Shown: one piece after another, positions 40,989 to 54,185 of the stretch
How positions within the stretch are numbered: position 1 is the stretch's first letter
Layout of the letters: each line of letters opens with the position of its first letter
Assembly: GCF_020092905.1 (NCBI RefSeq)
Contig: NZ_JAGSGB010000001.1
Location: 186,001 to 250,000, forward strand
DNA from: Pacificimonas aurantium
GTDB taxonomy: Bacteria > Pseudomonadota > Alphaproteobacteria > Sphingomonadales > Sphingomonadaceae
Reading direction: 5' to 3'
Length of the DNA stretch: 64,000 nt
Translations under genes and position numbers: made by a program
The notes under the pieces: model-generated
What the model was told of the DNA's origin: nothing
Database searches by the model: none
The model's input: the letters and a program-made list of their open reading frames with translations, nothing else

Positions 40989-42608
40989 TTGCACCGCACA
41001 TGTCTTCGCATCGCCATGGCAGCCGCACTTCTTGGCGGCGCCTCCGTGTCCACACCGGTGTCTGCCGATGAGCTAGACGGCCGGATCGACGAGATCGTGG
41101 CCGAGGGCACCAGCCAGTCCGAGGTGATGTTGCTCGCGCATGAACTGATGGACGGGATTGGCGGCCGGCTGACCAATTCGCCCGCCCTTCACCGCGCCCA
41201 GGGATGGGCCGCCGACAAGTTCGCGGGCTGGGGGCTGACGAACATCCACACCGAACCGTTTCTGTTCGGCCCGGGCTGGAGCTTCGACAATGCCTATGCG
41301 CAGATGATCGAGCCCCGCCATGTCGACATGACCATGATCCCCGTCGCCTGGACCCCGGGAACCGCCGAGCCCATTCGCGCCGAGATCGTCGTCGCGCCGA
41401 TGTCGAAGCCCGAGCATTTCGACGAATGGCGCGGCAAGCTTTCCGGAAAGATTGTCCTCGTCAGCCTGCCGGGCACGGGTGACGAGCCGACCCGGCCCGC
41501 CTTCCGCCGGCTCGAGTCGAAGGACATCGCCGAGCGCGACCGCTTCGAGGAGGAGACCTACGACCCGGACGAGGCCAATCGCCGCCTGGAGCGAGTGCGC
41601 AATCCCATGCTGCTCGACGAGTTTCTCGCCGCCGAAGGGGCGCTCGCCTGGGTCAAGAAATCCTACCGCGACGGGAAGCTGGTTCACGGCAGCGGCTATA
41701 CCCACTGGCCCGACCTGCAGCCGTCGCTACCCGCCTTCGAGCTTGCCGCCGAGGACTATCGCCGCCTGGCCCGGCTGGCGAAGACGGGAACGCCGCCCAC
41801 GATAGAGGTCTACTCCGACGCCCGCTTCCACGACGAGGATCTGGAGGCGGAGAACCTCTTCGCGGAGATTCCCGGCACCGACCGCTCGGCCGGCTATGTC
41901 ATGGCCGGGGCGCATTTCGACAGCTGGGTCGCCGGCGACGGCGCCGTCGACAACGGCGCGGGCTCGGTCGCCATCATGGAGGCGGCGCGCATCCTGTCCC
42001 AGCTCGGCGTGAGGCCGAAGCGCACCATCCGCTTCGCGCTCTGGTCGGGCGAGGAACAGGGTCTGCATGGTTCGCTGGCCTACGTCCGCGCGCATCTGGC
42101 GGACCGCGCGGCCGTACCCGGTGACCTGATCGAGGACCGCTATGGCTGGCGCTATCGCTGGCCGCTCGAGAAGAAGCCGGGCCATGACGACCTCAAGGCC
42201 TATTTCAACATCGACAACGGCTCGGGTCGCCTGCGCGGCATCTACGCGGAGGGCAATCTCGCCGCCGCCCGCCTTCTGAAAAGCTGGCTGTCGCCCTTCG
42301 CACCGCTGGGGGCGGAGCAGGTCGTCACGTCGGACACCAGCGGCACCGATCATGTCTACATGCAGGCCGTGGGGGCGCCCGCCTTCCAGTTCGTGCAGGA
42401 CCCGCTCGACTACGGCTCACGCCTGCACCACACCAGCGCCGACACGCTCGACCATATGCGGCCCGAGGACATGCGCCAGATGTCGGTTGTCCTCGCGGGC
42501 ATGCTCTACCAGGCGGCCATGTCGGACGAGGAACTGCCGCGCGTCCCCTTCCCGGCCGAGCCGAACCGCACCGACCCCTTCGCCTATGACGACCCCGACG
42601 AGGATTGA
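40989..42608 (+). CDS. M28 family zinc metallopeptidase (carboxypeptidase Q-like), exported
   Basis: A 539-residue di-zinc exopeptidase. The N-terminus (MHRTCLRIAMAAALLGG, then ASVSTPVSA) is a signal peptide. Zinc ligands sit in GAHFDSW, GAVDNGAGS, WSGEEQGLHGS, NIDNGSG and LHHTSADT, the M28 order. TTG 40989 is favoured: AAGGGGG is 7 nt upstream and this start supplies the positively charged n-region. An ATG at 41016 would lose it. Likely a periplasmic aminopeptidase or carboxypeptidase. Confidence 0.92.
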   Translation: MHRTCLRIAMAAALLGGASVSTPVSADELDGRIDEIVAEGTSQSEVMLLAHELMDGIGGRLTNSPALHRAQGWAADKFAGWGLTNIHTEPFLFGPGWSFDNAYAQMIEPRHVDMTMIPVAWTPGTAEPIRAEIVVAPMSKPEHFDEWRGKLSGKIVLVSLPGTGDEPTRPAFRRLESKDIAERDRFEEETYDPDEANRRLERVRNPMLLDEFLAAEGALAWVKKSYRDGKLVHGSGYTHWPDLQPSLPAFELAAEDYRRLARLAKTGTPPTIEVYSDARFHDEDLEAENLFAEIPGTDRSAGYVMAGAHFDSWVAGDGAVDNGAGSVAIMEAARILSQLGVRPKRTIRFALWSGEEQGLHGSLAYVRAHLADRAAVPGDLIEDRYGWRYRWPLEKKPGHDDLKAYFNIDNGSGRLRGIYAEGNLAAARLLKSWLSPFAPLGAEQVVTSDTSGTDHVYMQAVGAPAFQFVQDPLDYGSRLHHTSADTLDHMRPEDMRQMSVVLAGMLYQAAMSDEELPRVPFPAEPNRTDPFAYDDPDED

Positions 42609-42665
42609 GGAGCGTCGCACGATCGGCAGCGCCACCCTGCGCGGGCGGCGCTGCCCAACAGTCCG

Positions 42666-43766
42666 CTAGACGTTGAAGCGGAAGTGCATCACGTCGCCGT
42701 CCCTGACGACATAGTCCTTGCCTTCCAGCCGCAGCCTGCCGGCGTCCTTCGCCGCCTGTTCGCCCCCCAGCTCGACGAAATCGTCATAGGCGATGGTTTC
42801 GGCGCGGATGAATCCCTTCTCGAAGTCGGTATGGATTTCGCCCGCGGCGTTGGGTGCGCTCGCCCCCTTGTGCGTCGTCCAGGCGCGCGCTTCCTTCGGC
42901 CCGGCGGTAAAGAAGGTGATGAGGTCCAGAAGCGAATAACCCGCGCGAATGATCCGCGCGAGGCCGGTCTCCTCCAGCCCCAGTTCGGCCAGGAAGTCCG
43001 GACGGTCGGCCGGGTCCATCTGGGCGATCTCGGCCTCGATGGCGGCAGAGATCACGACCGTTTCGGCATCTTCGGCGCTCGCCTTCTCCTCGACCGCCTT
43101 TGAATAGGCGTTGCCGGTGGCGGCGTCTTCCTCGGCGACATTGCAGACGTAAAGCACGGGCTTCGCGGTCAGCAGCTGCGCCTGCTTCAGGACGCGGGCT
43201 TCCTCGGCGTCTTTCGGCTGCGTCAGCCGCGCCGGCTTGCCGTCGCGCAGCAGTGTCAGCGCCTGGCCGAGTACGGACGCGGTGATCTTCGCCTCCTTGT
43301 CGCCCTGCGCGGCCTTTTTCTCGGCGGTGGGCACGCGGCGCTCAAGCGATTCGACGTCCGACAGCATCAGCTCGGTCTCGACGACCTCGGCATCGGCGAC
43401 GGGATCGACCCGTCCGGCGACATGGGTGATGTCGTCATCCTCGAAACAGCGCAGCACATGGACGATGGCGTCCACTTCGCGGATGTTGCCGAGGAACTGG
43501 TTGCCCAGCCCCTCACCCTTCGAGGCGCCTGCGACGAGGCCGGCAATATCGACGAAGGCGAGCTGCGTCGGGACCGTCTTCGCCGACTTCGAGATCGCGG
43601 CGATCTTGTCGAGCCGCGGATCGGGAACGGCGACGTTCCCCACATTCGGCTCGATGGTGCAGAAGGGGAAGTTCGCTGCCTGCGCCGCCGCCGTTTCGGT
43701 CAGCGCGTTGAACAGCGTCGACTTGCCCACGTTCGGCAGGCCGACAATGCCGCATTTGAAACCCAT
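42666..43766 (-). CDS. ychF: Redox-regulated ATPase YchF (Obg-like)
   Basis: Universal Obg-family P-loop ATPase that binds ribosomes, 366 residues. It starts MGFKCGIVGLPNVGKSTLFNALT with the P-loop GLPNVGKST, followed by VPDPRLDKIA, FVDIAGLVAGASKGEGLGNQFL and a C-terminal TGS domain (KGFIRAETIAYDDFV). ATG 43766 begins the conserved domain; upstream in-frame codons are not conserved. Confidence 0.97.
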   Translation of the reverse strand: MGFKCGIVGLPNVGKSTLFNALTETAAAQAANFPFCTIEPNVGNVAVPDPRLDKIAAISKSAKTVPTQLAFVDIAGLVAGASKGEGLGNQFLGNIREVDAIVHVLRCFEDDDITHVAGRVDPVADAEVVETELMLSDVESLERRVPTAEKKAAQGDKEAKITASVLGQALTLLRDGKPARLTQPKDAEEARVLKQAQLLTAKPVLYVCNVAEEDAATGNAYSKAVEEKASAEDAETVVISAAIEAEIAQMDPADRPDFLAELGLEETGLARIIRAGYSLLDLITFFTAGPKEARAWTTHKGASAPNAAGEIHTDFEKGFIRAETIAYDDFVELGGEQAAKDAGRLRLEGKDYVVRDGDVMHFRFNV

Positions 43767-43928
43767 GATCGTTCCTTGAAAATACTCTGCGGGGCGCTGC
43801 CCGAGCGCCCGCTCGTCCCGGATTGACGCGCGAATAGGAAATCCGCGCACGGAAGGCCAGCCATGCCCTCGACAGGGCGCGGACGCCTTCCTAATCGAAG
43901 TCGGTCATATGGGTAATGGGGGATTGAG

Positions 43929-46361
43929 ATGCGAGGCATTCTGCTTGGGGCGGCGGCGTTCGCCGCACTGACCGCGGGCGTCGCCGCACCGGCGCATGCG
44001 GAGCTGAAACCGGCTGCCGAGGTGCTCGCCGGTACCGAGCGGCAGGGCGGTCTCTTGCCCGTGCATGTCGATGCCGACAGCGGCCGGGTCCTGCTGGAGC
44101 TGCCTGCCCCGGGCGAAGATGGCCTGCTCGGCCGCTTTCTGCATGTGTCCGCCGTCGAAACCGGCCTGGGATCGGCCCCTGTCGGCATAGACCGCGCGCG
44201 CAGTTCCGGCGGCCGCGTCCTCGCCTTTCGCCGCATCGGCTCCAAGGTCATCGCCGAGGTCGAGAATCTGCGCTTTCGCGCCGCCGGCGCGCCCGACCTG
44301 GAACGGCAGTCGGTGGAGAACAGCTTCGCGGTCTCGACCATCTGGACGGGCGACGTCGCGGCACGCACCGCCTCCGGCGGGGTTCTCGTGGACATCTCGT
44401 CCTTCCTCGTGCGCGACGATCTCGGCCTGGCGGCGGCGCTGAAAGGCGAAGGCGGGTTCAAGCTCGAAGACAAGCTCTCGGTCGCGGACACGAATTTCGT
44501 GAAGGTCTTCCCGGAGAATGTCGAACTTCGCGGCCGCCTGACCTTCACCAGCAGCGAGCCCGGGCGCGAGGTTTCGAACATCACCCCGGTCTCGGGGAAT
44601 CTCACCATCGCCGTGCGCCATTCCTTCCTGCCGCTGCCGGAGCCGGGCTACCAGCCGCGCAGGTTCGATCCACGCGCCGGTTCGTTCGGGACGCAGGTGG
44701 TCGATTTCGGTGCTCCGCTCGGCCAGCCGCTGGTCTACGAACTCGCCAACCGCTTCCGGCTCGAAAAGACCGACCCCGCCGCGGCCAGCTCCCCGGTGAG
44801 GGATCCGATCGTCTTCCATATCGATCCATCGGCGCCCGAACCTGTCCGCACCGCGCTTTACGAGGGCGTGAGCTGGTGGAGCGACGCCTTCGCCGCCGCC
44901 GGCCTGATCGACGCCTTCCGGGTCGAGTATCTGCCGGAGGACGCCGATCCTCTCGATGCCCGCTACAATGTCGTCAACTGGGTCAACCGGGCCACGCGCG
45001 GCTGGTCCTACGGCCAGACGGTCACCGACCCCCGTACGGGCGAGATCGTGACCGGCACCGTACTGCTCGGCTCGCTGCGGGTGCGTCAGGATCTCATGAT
45101 CTTCGAGGCGCTGGTCGGCGCCAATCTCACCGGCACGGGCGACCCCAACGATCCCGTCACCGCAGCGCTTGCCCGCATCCGCCAGCTCGGCGCGCACGAG
45201 GTCGGCCATGCGCTCGGCTTTGCGCACAATTTCGCCGGCAGCGGCCAGGGCCGCTACTCCGTCATGGACTATCCCGCCCCGCGCATCGCGCTGGTCGACG
45301 GCCGCCCCGACATCACCGATGCATATGGTGTCGGTATCGGCCGCTGGGACGAGTTCGCCGTCGACTGGCTCTACGGCGCCGACAATGAGGCCGAAGCCGC
45401 CGAAGTCATGCAGGCCGGTCTTGCGGAGGGGCTGCGCTTTGTCTCCGATGCCGACGCGCGCGGCCTCGGCGCGGCGCATCCGGCAGGCAGCCTGTGGGAC
45501 GATTTCGACGATCCGGTCGCCGAGCTTCGCCGCATGCTCGACGTGCGAGAGGCCGCGGTGGCCCAGTTTGGCCCGCAGGCCCTCGGCGCCGGACAGCCCC
45601 TCTCGCAGCTGAAGCGCGCCTTCGTGCCGATCTGGCTCCTCCACCGCTACCAGGTGGAGGCCGCCGGCAAGCTGCTCGGCGGGGTCGACTATCGCTATGC
45701 CCTGCGCGGCGACGGCACCGGGGCCGCCAGCGCCGTTCCCGGCGTGGCTCAGCGCGATGCCATGCAGGCCCTGCTTGCCGCGCTCGATGCGGACGCGCTC
45801 ACGGTCCCGGACGCCGTCCTGCCCTATCTGTCGGCAGGCTATAGCGGCGATTACGACCGCCAGACCGCCATCGAAATCATGCCCACGCTGGGCGCGGCGG
45901 TGTTCGATCCGCTTCAGGCTGCCGAGGTCGCGGCTGCGGTTCCGCTCGACGTGCTGCTGGCGCCCGAGCGCCTGGCGCGGCTGGAGTCGCAGCATGCCGC
46001 CGATGCGGACGTTCCCGGACCGCTCGACGTCGTCGACGCCGTGATCGACACCGGCTTCGACTTCGACGGGGCCGACGCGCGTCAGGCCGCCGTGCAGCGG
46101 CGCATCGCGACCGTCGCGGCGCTGTCGGTCGCGCGCACGGCGGCGAACGACAAGCTCGGGCCTGCACTTTCCTTTGCCCTCACCGACCGCCTCGAACAGC
46201 TGGCCGACCGTCTCGAGACGCGCGGCGACAGCGCCCAGGCGAGCTGGCAGCGCGGCCTCGCCGAGCTTCTTCGCGATCCCGACGCGCTGAGGGAGGCGAT
46301 TGCAAAGCGGAAGCTCATCCCGGACATTCCGCCCGGCATGCCGATCGGCTCGCTGAACTAA
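43929..46361 (+). CDS. Zinc-dependent metalloprotease (DUF5117/DUF4953 type), exported
   Basis: An 810-residue protein. The start MRGILLGAAAFAALTAGVAA, PAHAE is a signal peptide. The long N-terminal DUF5117-like region (LPVHVDADSGRVLLELP, GRFLHVSAVETGLGSAP) is followed by a metzincin-like active site HEVGHALGFAHNF with SVMDYPAPR as Met-turn, then a ~350-residue helical C-terminal region. It is probably a periplasmic or outer-membrane-associated protease of unknown target. Its 3' end converges on pth with a strong dyad between them. Confidence 0.9.
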   Translation: MRGILLGAAAFAALTAGVAAPAHAELKPAAEVLAGTERQGGLLPVHVDADSGRVLLELPAPGEDGLLGRFLHVSAVETGLGSAPVGIDRARSSGGRVLAFRRIGSKVIAEVENLRFRAAGAPDLERQSVENSFAVSTIWTGDVAARTASGGVLVDISSFLVRDDLGLAAALKGEGGFKLEDKLSVADTNFVKVFPENVELRGRLTFTSSEPGREVSNITPVSGNLTIAVRHSFLPLPEPGYQPRRFDPRAGSFGTQVVDFGAPLGQPLVYELANRFRLEKTDPAAASSPVRDPIVFHIDPSAPEPVRTALYEGVSWWSDAFAAAGLIDAFRVEYLPEDADPLDARYNVVNWVNRATRGWSYGQTVTDPRTGEIVTGTVLLGSLRVRQDLMIFEALVGANLTGTGDPNDPVTAALARIRQLGAHEVGHALGFAHNFAGSGQGRYSVMDYPAPRIALVDGRPDITDAYGVGIGRWDEFAVDWLYGADNEAEAAEVMQAGLAEGLRFVSDADARGLGAAHPAGSLWDDFDDPVAELRRMLDVREAAVAQFGPQALGAGQPLSQLKRAFVPIWLLHRYQVEAAGKLLGGVDYRYALRGDGTGAASAVPGVAQRDAMQALLAALDADALTVPDAVLPYLSAGYSGDYDRQTAIEIMPTLGAAVFDPLQAAEVAAAVPLDVLLAPERLARLESQHAADADVPGPLDVVDAVIDTGFDFDGADARQAAVQRRIATVAALSVARTAANDKLGPALSFALTDRLEQLADRLETRGDSAQASWQRGLAELLRDPDALREAIAKRKLIPDIPPGMPIGSLN

Positions 46362-46397
46362 GCCTCGGGGGCTGGCACCCCAAGGGCGGCCGCCTTG

Positions 46398-46414
46398 CCC
46401 GGCATTATGCCGGG
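46398..46414. terminator. Dyad in the convergent gap between the zinc protease and pth
   Basis: CCCGGCAT-T-ATGCCGGG is a perfect 8-bp inverted repeat in a 66-base convergent gap. It has no T-run on either strand, so it is a possible bidirectional stop or RNA-stabilising hairpin only. Confidence 0.4.
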
Positions 46415-46427
46415 AAGATGCCGAGGA

Positions 46428-46994
46428 TCACTGCAGGCGCAGCGCGACGTCGCTGAGGAAGCGGGGATCGTTGCCTTCGGCCAGCCAGTGCGCTTCGGCG
46501 GCGACCGCCGCGAGCAGGTCGGCGAGGTCGTCCTCTTCGGCCTTGGCAAAGTTGCCGAGGACATGGCCGGTCACCCGGTCCTTGTGCCCGGGATGGCCGA
46601 TGCCGAGGCGCACGCGCCGGAAATTCTCGCCGATATGACGAACGGTCGAGCGCATGCCGTTATTGCCGGCGGTGCCCCCGCCGCGCTTCACCTTCACCTT
46701 GAACGGATCGAGGTCGAGCTCGTCGTAGAAGACGGTGACGTCTTCGGGGCCCAGCTTGTAGAAGCGCATGGCTTCGCCGATGGCCTGGCCGCTTTCGTTG
46801 TAGAAGGTCTGCGGCTTCATCAGCAGCACCTTCTGGCCGCCGATACGGCCGTCCGCCACCTGCGCCTGGAACTTGCGCGTCCAGGGAGAGAAGCGGTGCA
46901 CATCGTGCATCACGTCGGCGGCCATGAAGCCGATATTGTGCCGGTTCAGGCGATATTTGTCGCCCGGATTGCCGAGGCCAGCGAAGATCAGCAC
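46428..46994 (-). CDS. pth: Aminoacyl-tRNA hydrolase (peptidyl-tRNA hydrolase)
   Basis: Releases tRNA from stalled peptidyl-tRNA, 188 residues. Family motifs are FAGLGNPGDKYRLNRHNIGFMAAD with the catalytic His, KPQTFYNESGQAI, FYDELDLDPFKVKVKRGG and GNNGMRSTVRHIG. It follows rplY by 31 nt, the usual rplY-pth pairing. Confidence 0.98.
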   Translation of the reverse strand: MLIFAGLGNPGDKYRLNRHNIGFMAADVMHDVHRFSPWTRKFQAQVADGRIGGQKVLLMKPQTFYNESGQAIGEAMRFYKLGPEDVTVFYDELDLDPFKVKVKRGGGTAGNNGMRSTVRHIGENFRRVRLGIGHPGHKDRVTGHVLGNFAKAEEDDLADLLAAVAAEAHWLAEGNDPRFLSDVALRLQ

Positions 46995-47025
46995 GGCGTC
47001 CCTCCGCTAGGCCCCGGCAACAGGA

Positions 47026-47718
47026 TCAGTCGTCCTTGCCGTCCATGTCGGACGCGTCGATGTCGGCATCCTGTTCGGTGGTCGGCACCTCGTCGGCGGC
47101 AACCTCTTCCTCGTCGTCCTCGGCTTCGTCTTCCTCGGACTTCATGGCCGACGGCGCCACGATGGTCAGCACCGTGAAGTCGTGATCGCCCCAGTCGACG
47201 CGGACGCCTTCGGGCAGCGTGACTTCGCTGATGTGAACCGAATCGCCGACCTGCAGGCCGTCGACCGACACCGTGATCGACTCCGGAATGAGCGACGGGC
47301 GGCAGTGCACTTCCAGCTCGTGACGCACGACGTTGAGGACGCCGCCGCGCTCGAGGCCGGGCGACGACTCTTCGTCGATGATCTGCAGCGGCACGTTGAC
47401 GGCGATTTCCTGGCCCTTCTTCAGGCGCAGGAAGTCCACATGTACCGGACGGTCGGTGACGGGGTGAAGCTGCACGTCCTTCGGCAGCGTGCGGTGCTCG
47501 TCACCGCCTTCGACCTCGACCATCACGACCGAAGACAGGAAATGCCCCGTCTGCAGCAGCTTCATCAGGACCTTTTCCTCGACATGGACCGAAATCGGGT
47601 CCTTCTTGTCGCCGTAGATTACCGCGGGCACCCGGCCCTCACGGCGCATCGCGCGGGAGGCTCCCTTGCCTGCCTTTTCGCGCACCTGCGCCGCGATCGT
47701 CATCGCGTCACTCATCAT
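47026..47718 (-). CDS. rplY: 50S ribosomal protein L25/general stress protein Ctc
   Basis: 5S rRNA-binding ribosomal protein of the long Ctc type, 230 residues. The L25 domain is [29 protein letters not shown] and the TL5 C-terminal domain includes [18 protein letters not shown] and [15 protein letters not shown] highly acidic tail (about the last 35 residues) is typical of alphaproteobacterial members. GGAG five bases before ATG 47718 decides the start among the MM pair. It is first in the rplY-pth operon. Confidence 0.96.
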   Translation of the reverse strand: MMSDAMTIAAQVREKAGKGASRAMRREGRVPAVIYGDKKDPISVHVEEKVLMKLLQTGHFLSSVVMVEVEGGDEHRTLPKDVQLHPVTDRPVHVDFLRLKKGQEIAVNVPLQIIDEESSPGLERGGVLNVVRHELEVHCRPSLIPESITVSVDGLQVGDSVHISEVTLPEGVRVDWGDHDFTVLTIVAPSAMKSEEDEAEDDEEEVAADEVPTTEQDADIDASDMDGKDD

Positions 47719-47919
47719 GTATCTCCAATAGCAAAAGCCCCGCTCAACGGCGCCCTCCAGGGATGTGCGCCGTGCGGGGTCGCGGGCGACATAGGCGAAC
47801 GCGCGCGGATTCGCAACTGCGCTCACCGGGGACACGCGCCGGCGGCTGCTTGAATGCGCCGGAGCCCGCGTCTAAGCCCGGCGCTCATTTTAGCGAGAGC
47901 CGGAAACAGACGCCGTCCC

Positions 47920-48807
47920 GTGGCCCTATCCTTTCAAGACATCATCCTTACGCTGCAGCGCTACTGGTCCGAACGCGGCTGCGTCATCCTGCAGCCCTAC
48001 GACAAGGAAATGGGCGCGGGTACGTTCCACCCCGCGACCACGCTTCGCGCGCTGGGTCCCGAGGCGTGGCGCGCGGCCTACGTGCAGCCCTCGCGCCGCC
48101 CCACCGACGGCCGCTACGGCGAGAACCCGAACCGGCTGCAGCATTATTACCAGTTCCAGACCATTCTGAAGCCCTCGCCGCCGGACCTGCAGGATCTCTA
48201 TCTCGGCAGCCTTGCCGCCATCGGCATCGACATGGCGCGCCATGACATCCGCTTCGTCGAGGATGACTGGGAAAGCCCCACGCTGGGCGCCTGGGGCCTC
48301 GGCTGGGAAGTCTGGTGCGACGGCATGGAGGTGACGCAGTTCACCTATTTCCAGCAGGTCGGCGGCTTCGACTGCAAGCCGGTCGCGGGCGAGCTCACCT
48401 ACGGGCTGGAACGCCTCGCCATGTACATCCAGGGCGTCGACAGCGTCTACGACCTCGCCTTCAACGATCACGGCGTCAGCTATGGCGACGTGTTCCTCGC
48501 GAACGAACAGCAGCAGTCGGCCTATAATTTCGAACATGCGACGACCGACAAGCTGTTCACCGAATTCAGGAACGCGCAGGAGGAATGCGCGAAGCTGATC
48601 GGTGCGCAGCTGCCGCTGCCGGCCTATGACCAAGCCATCGCCGCCAGCCATCTGTTCAACCTCCTCGATGCGCGCGGGGTCATCTCGGTTGCCGAGCGCC
48701 AGGCCTATATCGGCCGCATCCGCGACCTCGCGAAGGGCAGCTGCGAGGCATATATCGCCAAGAACGAGGCCCGGTGGACGGACGGCTTCCCGGGGTGGGC
48801 GGCATGA
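47920..48807 (+). CDS. glyQ: Glycine-tRNA ligase subunit alpha
   Basis: Catalytic alpha subunit of the alpha2beta2 glycyl-tRNA synthetase, about 295 residues. [37 protein letters not shown] begins at the domain start, followed by [26 protein letters not shown] and [19 protein letters not shown]. The likely start is GTG 47920 (VALSFQD); upstream in-frame residues are not conserved. glyS overlaps its stop. Confidence 0.97.
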   Translation: MALSFQDIILTLQRYWSERGCVILQPYDKEMGAGTFHPATTLRALGPEAWRAAYVQPSRRPTDGRYGENPNRLQHYYQFQTILKPSPPDLQDLYLGSLAAIGIDMARHDIRFVEDDWESPTLGAWGLGWEVWCDGMEVTQFTYFQQVGGFDCKPVAGELTYGLERLAMYIQGVDSVYDLAFNDHGVSYGDVFLANEQQQSAYNFEHATTDKLFTEFRNAQEECAKLIGAQLPLPAYDQAIAASHLFNLLDARGVISVAERQAYIGRIRDLAKGSCEAYIAKNEARWTDGFPGWAA

Positions 48808-51116
48808 GCGACTTCCTTCTCGAACTGCGCTGCGAGGAAATTCCTGCCCGCATGCAGGCAAAGGCCTGCGACGACCTTGAAAAGCTGTTCGCCGACCAGC
48901 TGGCGTCGGCCGGTCTCAAGGCTTCCGCGATCGAAACCCACGCCACCCCGCGCCGGCTCGCACTCATCGCCCGCGGATTGCCTGCGGAAACGCAGGCGGT
49001 CAGCGAGGAGCGCCGCGGCCCGCGCGAGGACGCGCCCGACAAGGCCATCGAGGGCTTCCTGCGCGGCGCCGGCCTCACCCGCGACCAGCTCGAGGTACGC
49101 GAGGAGAAGAAGGGCCGCTTCTACTTCGCCGTCATCGAAACGCCGGGGCGGAAGACGGCAGACATCCTTGCCGAGGCCGTTCCGGCCATCGTCCGTGCCT
49201 TTCCCTGGCCGAAGTCGATGCGCTGGGGCGAGGCCTCTCGCACGACCGACGCGCTGCGCTGGGTCCGCCCGCTGCAGGGCATCGTCGCACTTCTGGACGG
49301 CGAGACCGTGTCTTTCGAGGTCGGCGGCATCGCCGCGGGCCGCACCACCGTCGGCCACCGCTTCATGTCGGGCGACGGCTTCGGCGGCGGCGAGATCGAG
49401 ATCTCCTCGGCCGACGATTATGAGGACAAGCTGCGCGCCGCACGCGTCATCCTGCGCGCCGAGGAACGTCGGGCGATCATCCTCGACCGGGCAAAGGCGG
49501 CGTGCGCCGAGGCGGGCCTCACGCTGATCGAGGACGCCGCACTGCTGGCGGAAAATGCGGGCCTTACCGAATGGCCCGTGCCGCTGCTCGGCCGTTTCGA
49601 CGAGGCGTTCCTCGAGGTCCCGCCCGAGGCGATCCAGCTCGCCATGAAGGTGCACCAGAAATATTTCTCGGTTGCGGACCGGACGGGCGCGCTCACCAAC
49701 GCCTTCGTCTGCACGGCGAATATCGAGGCGCCCGATGGCGGCGAGCAGATCGTCGCGGGCAACCGGAAGGTCCTTGCCGCGCGCCTGTCGGATGCGCGCT
49801 TCTTCTGGGAACAGGACCTGAAGACCGGCCTCGACGCGATGGCCGCGAAACTGGGCGACATCGTCTTCCACGAAAAGCTCGGCACCATCGCCGACAAGGT
49901 CGAGCGCGTCGCGAAGCTCGCGCGGTGGCTCGCGTCCGAGGGCATCGTGCCGGGCTGCGACCCGGAGAAGGCCGAACGCGCCGCCCGATTGTCGAAGGCC
50001 GACCTCGTCAGCCAGATGGTCTATGAATTCCCCGAATTGCAGGGGGTCATGGGCGGCTATTATGCCCAAAAGGCCGGCGAAGACCCCGACGTCGCCGCCG
50101 CCATCCGCGACCATTACAAACCCGTAGGCCAGACTGACGAGGTGCCCACTGCACCCGTGACGGTCGCGGTCTCGGTCGCCGACAAGCTGGATACTGTCAC
50201 TCTGTTCTTTGCGATCGGCCAGCAGCCAACTGGATCTCGCGACCCCTTCGCCCTTCGGCGCGCGATGATGGGTGTGATGCAAACGATTCAAGAAAATAGA
50301 CTTCGTCTACACCTTGTCGATGCGCTGCACGACGCGTCAAAGGCATTTCTTCGTAGCGCAAGTAGCGACAATCGCTTGTTCAAGCCGGAAGTGCCTAAAT
50401 CGCAGAGCACCCTCGAAGTTTCCACGTTTCCTGACACAGAAGATTGGTTCGCAGAGAATTGGTTCGTGATGCCCGGACCTTTCCGCGACATTTCCACAGG
50501 CGCTGAGCCAGACGTGATTGCGCGAGCAGACTATGACCTGATTGAGTGGCCAGACTTTTTGTCATTTGAAGAAGTCTTTCTGGCGTTCATTCAAGATCGG
50601 CTAAAATTTCAGCAACGAAGCGAAGGCACCCGTCACGATCTGATAGACGCGGTGTTTGCTAATGGGCGTCAAGACGACATCGTCCGGCTGCTCGCGCGGG
50701 TGAAGGCGCTGCAGTCGTTCATCGGCACCCCCGACGGCGAGGCGCTTCTCGCCGGCTACAAGCGCGCGAACAACATCCTCAAGGCCGAGGCCAAAAAGGG
50801 CGACCTGCCCGATGCCGCCAGGCCGGGGGCGGACGAGGTAACGACCGACTTCCCGTACGAGGCCGACCCGGCGGAGGCGCATCTCGCCTCGGTGCTCGGC
50901 GATGTCATGCTGATGGCCGAGAACGCCATCCGCGACGAGCGCTTCGAGGATGCGATGGCCGCACTCGCCAACCTCCGCGCGCCGATCGACCGGTTCTTCG
51001 ACCAGGTCACCGTGAATGCGGACGACGCGGAGAAGCGAGCGCACCGCCTCGCCCTCCTCGCGCGCATCCGCGACGCCGTTCATCAGGTCGCCGACTTCTC
51101 TAGGATCGAGGGCTAG
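48804..51116 (+). CDS. glyS: Glycine-tRNA ligase subunit beta with an internal low-GC insertion
   Basis: tRNA-binding beta subunit of glycyl-tRNA synthetase, 770 residues, ATG overlapping the glyQ stop. Typical segments are [51 protein letters not shown] and FTVNADD-like C-terminal [18 protein letters not shown]. Between LRLHLVDAL and [11 protein letters not shown] there are about 98 residues where other GlyS proteins I know have about 30. The DNA across codons ~493-613 (50281-50640) counts 180 G+C in 360 bases, against roughly two-thirds in the flanks. The frame stays open, so the protein is probably functional. Confidence 0.95.
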   Translation: MSDFLLELRCEEIPARMQAKACDDLEKLFADQLASAGLKASAIETHATPRRLALIARGLPAETQAVSEERRGPREDAPDKAIEGFLRGAGLTRDQLEVREEKKGRFYFAVIETPGRKTADILAEAVPAIVRAFPWPKSMRWGEASRTTDALRWVRPLQGIVALLDGETVSFEVGGIAAGRTTVGHRFMSGDGFGGGEIEISSADDYEDKLRAARVILRAEERRAIILDRAKAACAEAGLTLIEDAALLAENAGLTEWPVPLLGRFDEAFLEVPPEAIQLAMKVHQKYFSVADRTGALTNAFVCTANIEAPDGGEQIVAGNRKVLAARLSDARFFWEQDLKTGLDAMAAKLGDIVFHEKLGTIADKVERVAKLARWLASEGIVPGCDPEKAERAARLSKADLVSQMVYEFPELQGVMGGYYAQKAGEDPDVAAAIRDHYKPVGQTDEVPTAPVTVAVSVADKLDTVTLFFAIGQQPTGSRDPFALRRAMMGVMQTIQENRLRLHLVDALHDASKAFLRSASSDNRLFKPEVPKSQSTLEVSTFPDTEDWFAENWFVMPGPFRDISTGAEPDVIARADYDLIEWPDFLSFEEVFLAFIQDRLKFQQRSEGTRHDLIDAVFANGRQDDIVRLLARVKALQSFIGTPDGEALLAGYKRANNILKAEAKKGDLPDAARPGADEVTTDFPYEADPAEAHLASVLGDVMLMAENAIRDERFEDAMAALANLRAPIDRFFDQVTVNADDAEKRAHRLALLARIRDAVHQVADFSRIEG

Positions 51117-51319
51117 ACCGCCTGCCGGCGCCCTTCCTGCCGCGACCGCTCGTAAATCTTTCAGGGCTACATAGGTTAAGCCACTGTTCCCGCTGGAAAT
51201 CTGGAACGCGCAAGCCCATTGCCCTGTTCGCAATATCAGCCGCGGTTGGCGAAGGGCGTCGCGGCACCTAGACAAGCGCGCGCAAGACAGCCCGCAGTTC
51301 AAGAAGGCAGGGAATCCAG

Positions 51320-53983
<2,664 letters not shown>

Positions 53984-54185
53984 CATGGCCGTTATCGGTG
54001 CCGTTGCCCCGACCCGGTGGGGGCGGCACCGAATCGCGTCGCGGCACCGCTCCACGGCCGGACTAGCGGCTTCCTCCGAGCCCCGAATCTTATCGGCAGC
54101 GTAATTAATTCGCGCACAAACTCCTGCTGAAAAGCATAGGTTCTACGCGCCAACTGCCTGCTCCCCCTAGGGAAAACGGGTAACA
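53984..54185. other. Intergenic stretch after ppdK with no gene seen
   Basis: No credible ORF, RNA signature or terminator is visible in these ~200 bases. Composition falls from GC-rich to distinctly lower GC near 54100 (AATTAATTCGCG), suggesting a promoter-type region leading to the dyad at 54186. Confidence 0.5.

Noticed and set aside
43905-45995. Long antisense frame opposite the zinc protease
   Set aside because: Arg/Gly/Asp-rich low-complexity translation with no domain; the sense frame has a signal peptide and an HExxHxxGxxH site.
51117-51319. GGAAC in the glyS-ppdK gap as an EcfG promoter
   Set aside because: No CGTT occurs at 16-17 bases; the following bases read CTGTTC.
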